In this document: positions 6,998 to 13,744 of the stretch, piece after piece | Numbering within the stretch: position 1 is the stretch's first letter | Layout of the letters: each line of letters begins with the position of its first letter | Virus record (IMG/VR): IMGVR_UViG_3300037427_001236 | Coordinates: 1 to 21,249 of that record | Strand: one strand, 5' to 3' | DNA from: a virus | DNA length: 21,249 nt | Position numbers and translations under genes: made by a program | The notes under the pieces: generated by a model | The model's input: only the letters and a program-made list of their open reading frames with translations | Database searches by the model: none | Told to the model about the DNA's origin: nothing

Positions 6998-8701
6998 CTA
7001 CCATTTGTATTGAATAGTCAAGTTAAATTCTCTACCTTGTGCATCATAATAAGGTAGTACTTCTGCTTCTTCATCTAAAATGTTTTCTGCTCTTAAGGCA
7101 AGACTTACACCATTAGAAAAGTTTTTAGTAACATACAAATTAACCATTTGTAAATCATCTAAGTATTCTTGACCATCAGGAAGGTAATCATATAAACCAG
7201 GCTCTCTATCAAATTGCCCAATGTATTTAATACCAAAGTCAATACTATTAAATGTATTTGCATATTCTAATACTGTAGCATACTTGGGTGTTCTAACTTG
7301 GTCTGTATCATTGTACTTTAATGTTAATCCAAAAGGTCCAAAGTTATTACTAAATCTAACACCTTTAGTTTTATAGTTTCCGCTATTATAGTACGAAGCA
7401 GGAGTAAAGATATCTTCTGTTACTGCATCTGTTAATAAATTACCATCTGCATCATATGTAGCAGGTGTTATAACTATTGTTTCTGTAGAACTACCTTGAT
7501 ATTCAATTGACTCATCAAAGTCATACAAAAATATACTTACAGCACCGATACCGATTTCATAACCTATACCTTCTTCAGGTTTAAGACTAGGATTTTCGGC
7601 TACCCAAGAGTCTCCAAACATTTCATACAAGTTGGGTTTTCTATAACTAGTACCTACGTTTGCCCAGAACTGACCTTTCTCAACACCAAATCTCATAGCA
7701 TGTTGGTTATCGTTACCTGCTCTAAATCCAAAGTTATAATTCATTATAAACTCTGCATCTATACTTAAAAATGCACCATAGTTATCATCTTCATGTTCGT
7801 TATATTTTTCTCTACTACCGTCAGCACCATATGTAACTTCTAGTTTGTCTGATAGTTTTACTGTGTCTCCTGCTCTGAAGTAATCTCTACTACTTTCGTT
7901 TAAGAATGAACTTGCGCCTTCAGTAAAGTATTCAGCATTTTCTTCTGTTCTGCCTATTGTAACATATTCGTTTCTTATACTAATTGTAGTTTTGTCACCG
8001 TCTTGAATACAATCATTAGACTGACTAAAACTTGCTGTATAACAATTATCATAACCATATTCATAATCAACATGATGTGCTGTTAATTGGAAATCCCCAA
8101 AGTCTTTGATAATTTTTGCACTAGTATTTTCATAAGTGTCTTCTTCCGTATTATCATTTCTAGCATGTTGTTTTGTTGAATAGTCTGTGAACTGTAACCA
8201 ACTAGTTGGAGCAAGACTGATATATTGATTGCTGTTAGACCCAACCCGAGCAGTAATGCCTCTATCAATAGTATCTTGAATTAATACTGTTCCAGCAATA
8301 CTGCCTGAACCATACATAACTCCATTAGCACCAGAAATAACTTTAACGTTTTCTCCTGATGTGATATCATGCCCAAAGTCATACCAACCACTTCCTGGAT
8401 TGTTTGCAGGAATTCCGTTTCTGTAAACTGAGGTATGTACACCTTGCTGACCTCTTTCTCTCATCAACATATTTCCGCCATCGCCACCTGCTGTCCAGGT
8501 ATGTTCAGGAAGTATTTCACTGATAAGTGTTGTGCTGTCTAAAGCATCTGTTTGTGTAGTTTCTGTTTCTTGGGCATACACAATAACCTCTTCTATGTTT
8601 TCCGCTTTAACTTCATTTGCAATAAACAATAAAAACATAACTGCCAGTATTGCATAAAAAGGGCTAAAGTTAATATGGAAATTTTTATCCATTTTGTCCA
8701 T
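6998..8701 (-). CDS. TonB-dependent outer-membrane receptor, phage-encoded
   Basis: The 567-residue protein has the full architecture of a TonB-dependent receptor. Residues 1-15 are a charged n-region, 16-28 a hydrophobic core, and VKA (31-33) a signal-peptidase I site. EEVIVYA (37-43) matches a TonB box. The plug spans about 45-150 and includes RNGIPANNPGSGWYDFG (94-110) and the typical GANGVMYGSGSIAGTV (124-139). The rest is an alternating-residue beta barrel with the hallmark SYRKPNLYEMF followed by NPSLKPEEG, ending in the terminal aromatic W567 needed for BamA recognition. It is slightly short for the class (BtuB is about 590 mature residues). No metabolic marker fixes the ligand; iron chelates, cobalamin or another metal complex are possible. 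It lies 12 bases before uvsW and has its own promoter, so it is a phage operon gene rather than an insertion. Its GAGG ribosome site is 6 bases before the ATG. Confidence 0.9.
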   Translation of the reverse strand: MDKMDKNFHINFSPFYAILAVMFLLFIANEVKAENIEEVIVYAQETETTQTDALDSTTLISEILPEHTWTAGGDGGNMLMRERGQQGVHTSVYRNGIPANNPGSGWYDFGHDITSGENVKVISGANGVMYGSGSIAGTVLIQDTIDRGITARVGSNSNQYISLAPTSWLQFTDYSTKQHARNDNTEEDTYENTSAKIIKDFGDFQLTAHHVDYEYGYDNCYTASFSQSNDCIQDGDKTTISIRNEYVTIGRTEENAEYFTEGASSFLNESSRDYFRAGDTVKLSDKLEVTYGADGSREKYNEHEDDNYGAFLSIDAEFIMNYNFGFRAGNDNQHAMRFGVEKGQFWANVGTSYRKPNLYEMFGDSWVAENPSLKPEEGIGYEIGIGAVSIFLYDFDESIEYQGSSTETIVITPATYDADGNLLTDAVTEDIFTPASYYNSGNYKTKGVRFSNNFGPFGLTLKYNDTDQVRTPKYATVLEYANTFNSIDFGIKYIGQFDREPGLYDYLPDGQEYLDDLQMVNLYVTKNFSNGVSLALRAENILDEEAEVLPYYDAQGREFNLTIQYKW

Positions 8702-8761
8702 TTTTTTCCTCGGGGTGTTCTTCCCTGTTAATTAAAGTAACACTCATTGCTACTTCTTGTA

Positions 8762-8789
8762 ATTATACACTTTACTGCGGCAAAGTCAA
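8762..8789 (-). promoter_or_regulatory. Sigma70-type promoter for the TonB receptor-uvsW operon
   Basis: The -35 box is TTGACT at 8789-8784, followed by a 16-base spacer and a perfect TATAAT at 8767-8762. The predicted transcription start is near 8755, leaving a leader of about 50 bases before the receptor ATG at 8701. No other strong promoter is visible downstream to position 1, so this site may drive the whole 8.7-kb gene string. Confidence 0.85.
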
Positions 8790-8820
8790 GTAAAATATAA
8801 CATTTTCTTGCACATAAGGT

Positions 8821-8898
8821 GAAGCCCGGAGGGGACCGGGCTTCGTGGTGTCCTATTTAGGGGATGACTAACAATTGGACACCGGGGGAACTGTTAGT
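8821..8898 (-). ncRNA. Structured GC-rich element: hairpin plus H-type pseudoknot
   Basis: The region downstream of the AAA ATPase gene contains three perfect helices. The first is a 9-bp hairpin, 8821-8829 with 8836-8844, loop AGGGGA on plus. The second pairs 8847-8853 (GGTGTCC) with 8877-8883. The third pairs 8867-8873 (ACTAACA) with 8892-8898. The last two interleave, so they form an H-type pseudoknot or two alternative structures. Every loop exposes GGGGA on plus, that is UCCCC on minus (8830-8835, 8859-8864, 8884-8889), in an otherwise AT-rich genome. Minus is the likely transcribed strand, as a 3' untranslated region or processed small RNA, but pairing is symmetric and the strand is not proven. 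There is no U-tract, so a simple intrinsic terminator is not supported. Confidence 0.6.
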
Positions 8899-8910
8899 TC
8901 TATACTTATT

Positions 8911-9948
8911 TTATATCGTTCCTGACATACAAGTTGTTCTGGCTAGTTTCTGCCAATTGCTTGGGTCCATTTTTCTAAGGTCCGCAATTTTCAAAACCAT
9001 TCTCAAAGATATCTCCCTAACAATATCTTGATGCTCAGTCATAAAGTCAACAACTTCTTTGTCGCCATCTTTACCAAACTTGTATTCCTCAAGCATACCA
9101 TCTGCAACTATCTGATTAATTCTAAGAAATTTATCTCTCTTAGAATTCATTGTAAGATCCAAGTAGTGACATCTTGACATAAGTGCCGCTAAGTGATCCT
9201 TAATCTTTTTAGAACGAACGTTTTCAAAATCAACGTTAGTAATAAAGATACAACCACCTTTGAATTCAAACCTATCAGGTATACCTTCTCTACGAAGTGC
9301 TTGTGATTCTGACTTCCAAGTAATAGTTCTTTTCTTACCTGAATCCAAAGTAGCCTTCAACATGTTCAAACATACTTCGTCAAACAAAACACTATCACAG
9401 TCATCAAATACAAGTATGTTACCTGCTTCTGAATTATTGTAAAGAGTTTGAAATAGACCAATTGGTGTAACAGAACCTTTTACAACTTCTGTCCTTGCAG
9501 GTTTACCAGCAACCTGTGTCAACATGTCATAATCTTCAAGAACAGTTTCAACACCAAATGACTTACCAACTCCTGGAGGGCCACTTACTATCATACCACG
9601 TACCGTACCTTCTGCTACAGCATGAGTCATACGATCCAAAATATCAAAACGTTCTCTGATACGTTCAATTGCATCTGAGTCTGATTCTGTTTCTTTTGGA
9701 GTGTTATCAATTTTTGGTTGTTCTGCATAAACACTTGGAGTAACATACTCTAAGTCTTTTGTAGGATCTTGTATCAAAACCCTAATACTTGCAAATTTAT
9801 CTCCCATCACTTCACTACCATCAACGGTAATAAAAGCACCCTTTTTGCCAATGTTAAGTGGCTTTAAGATTGGAAATACAGTATCAACGATTTCGTTTTT
9901 ACGGTATGTACCAGTCTTAATTTTTACATAATTTATTGCTTTTGTCAT
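8911..9948 (-). CDS. AAA-family ATPase, 345 aa
   Basis: An N-terminal region of about 95 residues without known motifs precedes a P-loop ATPase domain. Walker A is GPPGVGKS (123-130), Walker B is NILVFDDCDS (177-186), and CIFITNVDF further on is a sensor 1-like strand ending in Asn. The domain resembles phage AAA ATPases related to MoxR/CobS-type or RuvB-like proteins more than clamp-loader gp44, because the zinc and SRC motifs of clamp loaders are missing. A remodelling or unwinding role in DNA or protein complexes is likely, partner unknown. It is a single-gene unit with its own strong promoter (10009-10036), an unusual G-rich ribosome site (GGGG, 8 bases before ATG) and a structured RNA directly after its stop. 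Confidence 0.85.
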   Translation of the reverse strand: MTKAINYVKIKTGTYRKNEIVDTVFPILKPLNIGKKGAFITVDGSEVMGDKFASIRVLIQDPTKDLEYVTPSVYAEQPKIDNTPKETESDSDAIERIRERFDILDRMTHAVAEGTVRGMIVSGPPGVGKSFGVETVLEDYDMLTQVAGKPARTEVVKGSVTPIGLFQTLYNNSEAGNILVFDDCDSVLFDEVCLNMLKATLDSGKKRTITWKSESQALRREGIPDRFEFKGGCIFITNVDFENVRSKKIKDHLAALMSRCHYLDLTMNSKRDKFLRINQIVADGMLEEYKFGKDGDKEVVDFMTEHQDIVREISLRMVLKIADLRKMDPSNWQKLARTTCMSGTI

Positions 9949-9951
9949 AAT

Positions 9952-9960
9952 GTCATCCCC
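9952..9960 (-). promoter_or_regulatory. G-rich ribosome-binding region of the AAA ATPase gene
   Basis: The minus strand reads GGGGATGAC here, ending three bases before the ATG at 9948. It is the only plausible Shine-Dalgarno for this gene and is unusual beside the AGGAG-type sites of its neighbours. The same nine bases occur exactly in inverted orientation at 8860-8868, in the structured region after the gene, so the messenger could pair 5'-to-3' across its whole length. Confidence 0.5.
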
Positions 9961-10008
9961 GACGTTTATGTTTTATTAAGGAACCCTTTTCCCTAACTCT
10001 TATATACT

Positions 10009-10036
10009 ATTATACAGATATTTGAGTCAAAGTCAA
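10009..10036 (-). promoter_or_regulatory. Sigma70-type promoter for the AAA ATPase gene
   Basis: TTGACT at 10036-10031, a 16-base spacer and TATAAT at 10014-10009. The -35 box is preceded by AAAAAGG, as at two other promoters in the window. A second TTGACT directly follows the first but is too close to the -10 box to be used. The predicted start near 10002 gives a leader of about 54 bases. Confidence 0.85.
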
Positions 10037-10040
10037 CCTT

Positions 10041-10061
10041 TTTACCACTTTTTTTGGTAAA
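10041..10061 (-). terminator. Weak stem-loop after the isochorismatase-like gene
   Basis: TTTACCA at 10041-10047 pairs with TGGTAAA at 10055-10061 around a loop of seven bases, starting one base after the stop of the gene at 10063. The stem is AT-rich and on the minus strand no U-tract follows, so termination would be poor. It may instead simply protect the 3' end. Confidence 0.3.
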
Positions 10062-10062
10062 T

Positions 10063-10620
10063 TTATATGATTTCTGCTGTTTCAAGTGCCCTATCATCTG
10101 CTTGTACCCAATTATATGGGCCTTCGTGTAGTAGGCAAACTAGGTTTTGAATTACATAACATTTGGCAAATTGACCCAAAATTTCTGAACCAATTGGTGG
10201 TTGATTAATACATAATCCATGATGGAAGCCTGTATAGACTATGTTATCATAGTTAAATTCTTCAACATGTTTTATAAGATTTGTTGAGGAAATTAACGGA
10301 TATTTTTTGAATATATCCATTACATCACTGCCGTGCAAATCGCCAACTGTCACCATTGGATTCTTTGGTTCTAGCCAATCTAAATATTGTGATATTTTCA
10401 TACCGTAATGATGATTTACTGTATTGATATACATATCACGAGCATACACATTTGTATTATTGTGTAATAAGTGTCTTTCGCCATCTGTATTATATTCGTC
10501 ACCTAATACTTGATGCTTAAAAGGATCTACAATTAGCCACAAAGTTTTAAAGTCATCAGCAAGTGTTTTATATAAGACCTTCCTGTCTTTATAGACACAT
10601 GAATCAATATTAATTGACAT
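10063..10620 (-). CDS. Isochorismatase-like (cysteine hydrolase fold) protein, 185 aa
   Basis: LWLIVDPFKHQV near residue 28 resembles the first strand of isochorismatase-fold hydrolases, with the catalytic Asp followed by a substrate loop. NIVYTGFHHGLCI (about 125-137) resembles the strand and helix ahead of the nucleophilic Cys (typically VTGxxTxxCV). The intervening lysine of the triad is not certain (K105, in KKYP, is possible). Length suits the family, which includes nicotinamidases and related amidases. If active it might touch NAD or pyrimidine turnover, but the substrate cannot be read. It follows the DexA-like gene with a one-base gap and is the last gene of the unit starting at the 11381-11410 promoter. 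A weak call based on two motif-like segments. Confidence 0.45.
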   Translation of the reverse strand: MSINIDSCVYKDRKVLYKTLADDFKTLWLIVDPFKHQVLGDEYNTDGERHLLHNNTNVYARDMYINTVNHHYGMKISQYLDWLEPKNPMVTVGDLHGSDVMDIFKKYPLISSTNLIKHVEEFNYDNIVYTGFHHGLCINQPPIGSEILGQFAKCYVIQNLVCLLHEGPYNWVQADDRALETAEII

Positions 10621-10621
10621 A

Positions 10622-11161
10622 CTAGTCCTTTTTGATGTTTAACATGAATAAGCAGGTTTGTAGACATTTTGCCTGCCATTTAGCATCATCTACAGCACTA
10701 TGTAATGCTTCTTGGACGCCTTTACGAGGATCTACAGCCATTAAACTGAATACAGTTCTACTATCACGTATTTGCCAATATGCCCAATTTGTATGAACAT
10801 TCATCTGCTTATATAAGTTCTCTATTATGACCATATCAAATTGTGGGCCCTGGCACCAAATTTGTTCACAGCCCACTAGCCACTTATTAAGTGATGTAGC
10901 AAAATCATTTATTTGTACTCTGCCTTCTTCTGCAAATGCAATATCCTGAATCTCTTGTGATTGTTTCCCCCACCATTCTATTGTGCCCTGGTCAACATCT
11001 CTGCCTAGTTCTGTTTGGGCATCAATATCAAGTTTAGCATCAAAGAATGTGTGTGGTTCTTCGTTAGTGTAAGGATCAAACTTTACACCACCAACACTTA
11101 GTATAACTGCTTCAGGCGAAGTAGCCAACGTTTCGATATCTATCATTGCATGGGTTGTCAT
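10622..11161 (-). CDS. dexA: DexA-like 3'-5' exonuclease (DEDDh)
   Basis: The 179-residue protein has all five DEDDh residues: D8 and E10 in AMIDIET (5-11), D109 in QFDMVIIENL, and H154/D159 in HSAVDDA. Family-specific likeness to T4 DexA is seen in GTIEWWGKQS (59-68; T4 has STIEWWKNQS) and in IRDSRT (131-136). T4 exonuclease A degrades single-stranded DNA from the 3' end and is thought to aid host DNA breakdown or recombination. The related fold also includes 3'-5' exoribonucleases, so RNA is possible. It shares one base (TAATG) with the preceding 63-residue gene and is expressed early from the promoter at 11381-11410. Confidence 0.85.
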   Translation of the reverse strand: MTTHAMIDIETLATSPEAVILSVGGVKFDPYTNEEPHTFFDAKLDIDAQTELGRDVDQGTIEWWGKQSQEIQDIAFAEEGRVQINDFATSLNKWLVGCEQIWCQGPQFDMVIIENLYKQMNVHTNWAYWQIRDSRTVFSLMAVDPRKGVQEALHSAVDDAKWQAKCLQTCLFMLNIKKD

Positions 11162-11352
11162 TACTTACGTTTTCCGTACATCTTAGAGAAAGTCAATTCT
11201 GCTTCTTCCATTGTCAACTGAGGTTCTCCCCATGCTGAACGTTCTTCAGAATTTGTAGTTCTCCATTCATTAAAATTTTGTTCGTAAGTTCTTTTTGGAT
11301 TATAGTCAAAATTGAAATTACCCGTATCAATTATAATGCTTTCTGTAGTCAT
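11161..11352 (-). CDS. Small unknown protein, 63 aa
   Basis: This is the first gene after the promoter at 11381-11410. A good AGGAG site lies 6 bases before its ATG, and its stop shares a base with the start of the DexA-like gene. The protein is soluble, rich in Asn, Thr, Glu and Phe, with a basic end (YGKRK). No family is recognised. Early expression and coupling to an exonuclease are compatible with a host-takeover or regulatory role, but no sequence feature shows it. Confidence 0.7.
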   Translation of the reverse strand: MTTESIIIDTGNFNFDYNPKRTYEQNFNEWRTTNSEERSAWGEPQLTMEEAELTFSKMYGKRK

Positions 11353-11380
11353 AAAATACTCCTAAATATTGTTATAATGT

Positions 11381-11410
11381 ATTATACCGGATTTATTGGT
11401 TAGAAGTCAA
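11381..11410 (-). promoter_or_regulatory. Sigma70-type promoter for the 63-aa protein and dexA unit
   Basis: TTGACT at 11410-11405, an 18-base spacer and TATAAT at 11386-11381. AAAAGG directly precedes the -35 box, as at the AAA ATPase and gp32 promoters. It lies in the only gap between the metallopeptidase and the 63-residue gene. Confidence 0.8.
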
Positions 11411-11414
11411 CCTT

Positions 11415-11843
11415 TTATACTTTTAATTTTTTGAAATATTGCTCGTAAAGTCTTTTTTCCCAATAGTATGCTTCACGTTCCCAGGGTTGATGACTGTAAG
11501 GTGTTTTAGAATGGTCAGACCTTTTCCAAGTTGACATTGCTTTTCCAGTTAATTCTCCGGAAATAAATTGTTTTGCATGAACTAATTCATGCGTTAAATT
11601 AATTAATATTTCTTCACGTGAAAAACGATAGCCTTCAGATGTTCTAGCAATTTCTATTTCAACGTCTTTTTTATCTCCCCAACAATAACCGCCTGCCTGT
11701 TCTTCTAATGCTGTATGTACATATACATCTACATTAACATTGCGTCTTAGTTTAATGGGAATAATATTTTCTAGCATTAATTCGCTAATGCGTTCTACTA
11801 TATTTTTGTTTTTGAATTGCCCGTACATCTGAATATGGACCAT
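11415..11843 (-). CDS. HExxH zinc metallopeptidase-like protein, 142 aa
   Basis: HELVH at residues 85-89 is the zinc-binding HExxH motif, set in the typical hydrophobic helix INLTHELVHAKQF. E122 or E124 in QPWEREAYYWE could be the third ligand, as in gluzincin-like enzymes. GGYCWG (51-56) precedes a strand likely to line the cleft. There is no signal peptide, so it acts inside the cell or in the virion. I start it at ATG 11843, not at the in-frame ATG 11909, because a perfect TTGACA-16-TATAAT promoter occupies 11878-11905 inside the longer frame, placing transcription initiation near 11871, and because AGGAAC precedes ATG 11843. The substrate is unknown; similar small metallopeptidases recur in marine T4-like phages. 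Confidence 0.75.
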   Translation of the reverse strand: MVHIQMYGQFKNKNIVERISELMLENIIPIKLRRNVNVDVYVHTALEEQAGGYCWGDKKDVEIEIARTSEGYRFSREEILINLTHELVHAKQFISGELTGKAMSTWKRSDHSKTPYSHQPWEREAYYWEKRLYEQYFKKLKV

Positions 11844-11877
11844 ATCTTGGTTCCTACACCTTCTTTTGATGTTGCTA

Positions 11878-11905
11878 ATTATAGCATCTTTTGAGGTTGT
11901 GTCAA
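11878..11905 (-). promoter_or_regulatory. Perfect sigma70 promoter inside an apparent ORF start
   Basis: Both hexamers match the consensus exactly: TTGACA at 11905-11900 and TATAAT at 11883-11878, with a 16-base spacer. GG precedes the -35 box as elsewhere. It lies in the 5' end of the longer frame of the metallopeptidase gene, so it decides the start codon: transcription should begin near 11871, upstream of ATG 11843. Confidence 0.8.
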
Positions 11906-11936
11906 CCATTATTGTAAGTCCATGAAATTGAACAAT

Positions 11937-12398
11937 TTATCCTATTACGATATCTTCCATACCAGCAGTTCTTAGACGTGTGATATGTCCTATTTGCCAT
12001 TGCTTAGTATCTAAGCCTTTCATAATACCTAGGTATTTGTTTCTTAACAGACTGTATTGGTTACAAAGGTGCTGTAGGTTAATTACACTTTCTTCGCCAT
12101 CTACAAACTTATCAGCATCTCTACTTGATAATGTTCTGTTGTAACTTTCTAAATATTTTCTAAATACTCTACTACGTTCTTTACGCAATTCAATATTTAA
12201 GTGTTCAAGTATTGCTTCAATCTCTTGTAGTTGATTGAAACGATGTTCTGTAATGCCGGGCAAAGACGCACTAGATTTCTCCAGTGAGCCTTTGATTCCG
12301 CATTCGTACTTGGCTTCTTGTAGTTCCTTTTCATAGTAATTAATTGATTCTACAATTTTACTTAAATCTTCTACTACAGAGTTATACCAGCCTGCCAT
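11937..12398 (-). CDS. uvsY: UvsY recombination mediator
   Basis: UvsY helps load UvsX on gp32-coated ssDNA. The 153-residue protein is mostly helical, with an N-terminal long helix of Lys/Glu heptads, then a segment RVFRKYLESYNRTLSSRDADKF, and the C-terminal motif WQIGHITRLRTAGMED (about 133-148), which corresponds to FAIKHIQDMRAFEAG at the end of T4 UvsY. T4 UvsY is 137 aa. It follows uvsX with only a small acidic gene between, and gp32 precedes uvsX, so the presynaptic proteins gp32, UvsX and UvsY are encoded in one transcription unit. The identification rests on the C-terminus, size and context. Confidence 0.8.
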   Translation of the reverse strand: MAGWYNSVVEDLSKIVESINYYEKELQEAKYECGIKGSLEKSSASLPGITEHRFNQLQEIEAILEHLNIELRKERSRVFRKYLESYNRTLSSRDADKFVDGEESVINLQHLCNQYSLLRNKYLGIMKGLDTKQWQIGHITRLRTAGMEDIVIG

Positions 12399-12401
12399 AA
12401 C

Positions 12402-12629
12402 TTAATCCCATTCCTCTTCGTCATCTTCTTCATCAAAGCCGAAGTGTCCAACAATAGCATTTTTCATTGCCGAGTCAAACATGTTGATATTTTCCTGAAT
12501 ATCAGACAAGTCTAGATTTTCATCAGTAATTCCAACAAGTTGTTCTGCCGCTTGTAGCCTATCTTTTTTAGGAATATAATTTTTCATACTATCCCATAGG
12601 TCGATTAAAAAACTTAAATCAGGATTCAT
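12402..12629 (-). CDS. Small acidic protein between uvsX and uvsY, 75 aa
   Basis: A helical N-terminal half (DLWDSMKNYIPKKDRLQAAEQ) is followed by a strongly acidic tail ending FDEEDDEEEWD. Acidic ends of this type occur on ssDNA-binding and recombination proteins, where they bind partner proteins. The ATG overlaps the end of uvsX by 11 bases and the stop is 3 bases before the uvsY start, so it is made with both and may be an accessory of the presynaptic complex. No family is recognised with certainty. Confidence 0.75.
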   Translation of the reverse strand: MNPDLSFLIDLWDSMKNYIPKKDRLQAAEQLVGITDENLDLSDIQENINMFDSAMKNAIVGHFGFDEEDDEEEWD

Positions 12630-13734
12630 TGCTCATATCCTCTATGTTAGGGTCATCTACCAAAGTTTCATCATCTACTAAGTCATCGAAGTTTTCATCT
12701 CCAACAACTGGTATTTGATTCCACTCGTCCATAACTACTTGTAAACGTTCTTCAGTCCACTGCTTTCTAAACTCTTTGATAATCTCTCCTGTAACAGGTG
12801 ATGTATATTCAAGTTTATTACCAGTTTTTGTAACGATACCTTTTGCTTCAAGCAATTCTAAAATACCTGAGTAAGGATTCATTCCTGTCTCATATGGTAT
12901 TTTAACTTGTACACTTTCAAACGGTTTGCTGTAACGAGTTTTCATTACTTTACATGCCGCTCTAATACCTTGTACAGTAGTAGTTTTGTTACCATCCTCA
13001 TCTTCTTTAAGTTTAAGTTTTTTCATTGCAACTACAATACTTGAAGCATATACAAACCCTTGTCCACCGGATATTTTATCATCTGGATCAAACATGTCTT
13101 GTGATGCGTATGTATGGTTAGTAGCAACAAGTCCGATTGGATGTGGTGCTAATTGGTTAACTGTATTTCTAACTAAGGCTGTTAGTGCCTTTGGTTTTCT
13201 ACCCATATCACCTTTCATATCACCTTTTTCAAATTGTGCAACATCAGTTGGTGTTAATAACATACCCAAACTGTCTACTACAAATAGCATTTTAGGTTGT
13301 TCATCGTATGGTAAATCACCATAGTTAGATTTATAGTCTTTTACAAATTCACTGATTGTTTTAGCAACATCATCAATCATGCTAACACTAATTTTGAGAA
13401 GTTTCTCTGGACTAGTGTCTACATCTAATGCTTGTAGCCAATCTTCATCGAGTGCATTTTCACTGTCAAATAGTACAACTTGACAGCCTTGGTCTTGTGC
13501 GTTTTTAACTAAATTACCTGAACAGATAAAACTTTTACCTGAACCAGACTCTCCTGCAAATACACTTACCTTACCAAGTGGGACTCCTTTATGAAAGTCT
13601 CCGCTTATTAAGTAATTTAAAGTATAGTTACCGGTTGATATCCAATCCTGTGGGTCATGAAATCCTGCACTAATGCCAGATATTCCTTTTGTTATGCCCG
13701 TTCTGAATTTAGTTAAGTCAAATGGTTTCTGCAT
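12619..13734 (-). CDS. uvsX: UvsX RecA-like recombinase
   Basis: UvsX forms filaments on ssDNA and performs strand exchange during recombination-dependent replication. The 371-residue protein has Walker A GESGSGKS at 61-68, the catalytic-Glu region LFDSENALDE (88-97), Walker B MLFVVDS at 149-155 and a loop L1/L2 area with SGGQGFVYASS. The acidic C-terminal tail (VGDENFDDLVDDE onwards) is like the regulatory tail of T4 UvsX (391 aa). It lies 10 bases after gp32 with an AAGGAG ribosome site and precedes a small acidic gene and uvsY. Confidence 0.95.
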   Translation of the reverse strand: MQKPFDLTKFRTGITKGISGISAGFHDPQDWISTGNYTLNYLISGDFHKGVPLGKVSVFAGESGSGKSFICSGNLVKNAQDQGCQVVLFDSENALDEDWLQALDVDTSPEKLLKISVSMIDDVAKTISEFVKDYKSNYGDLPYDEQPKMLFVVDSLGMLLTPTDVAQFEKGDMKGDMGRKPKALTALVRNTVNQLAPHPIGLVATNHTYASQDMFDPDDKISGGQGFVYASSIVVAMKKLKLKEDEDGNKTTTVQGIRAACKVMKTRYSKPFESVQVKIPYETGMNPYSGILELLEAKGIVTKTGNKLEYTSPVTGEIIKEFRKQWTEERLQVVMDEWNQIPVVGDENFDDLVDDETLVDDPNIEDMSNES

Positions 13735-13744
13735 GTTAGTCTCC

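Noticed and set aside
6998-8701. The receptor gene as host DNA or an assembly error
   Set aside because: It is 12 bases from uvsW, in the same direction, has normal codon use for the window by eye and a phage-type promoter; a chimera remains possible only without read data.
8685-8747. A 20-codon frame in the TonB-receptor leader that overlaps the receptor start
   Set aside because: The predicted transcript start near 8755 leaves only about eight bases before its ATG and no Shine-Dalgarno; a chance frame is likelier than a regulatory leader peptide.
8821-8844. The GC-rich hairpin as an intrinsic terminator
   Set aside because: No U-tract follows on either strand, and it belongs with the adjoining pseudoknot; factor-dependent termination cannot be judged.
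8911-9948. The AAA ATPase as clamp-loader subunit gp44
   Set aside because: The long N-terminal extension, the Walker-region context and the absence of clamp-loader motifs argue against it; it is also in a separate unit from gp62.
11844-11909. The longer N-terminus of the metallopeptidase
   Set aside because: It lies over a perfect promoter, so the transcript that encodes the protein should start inside it.
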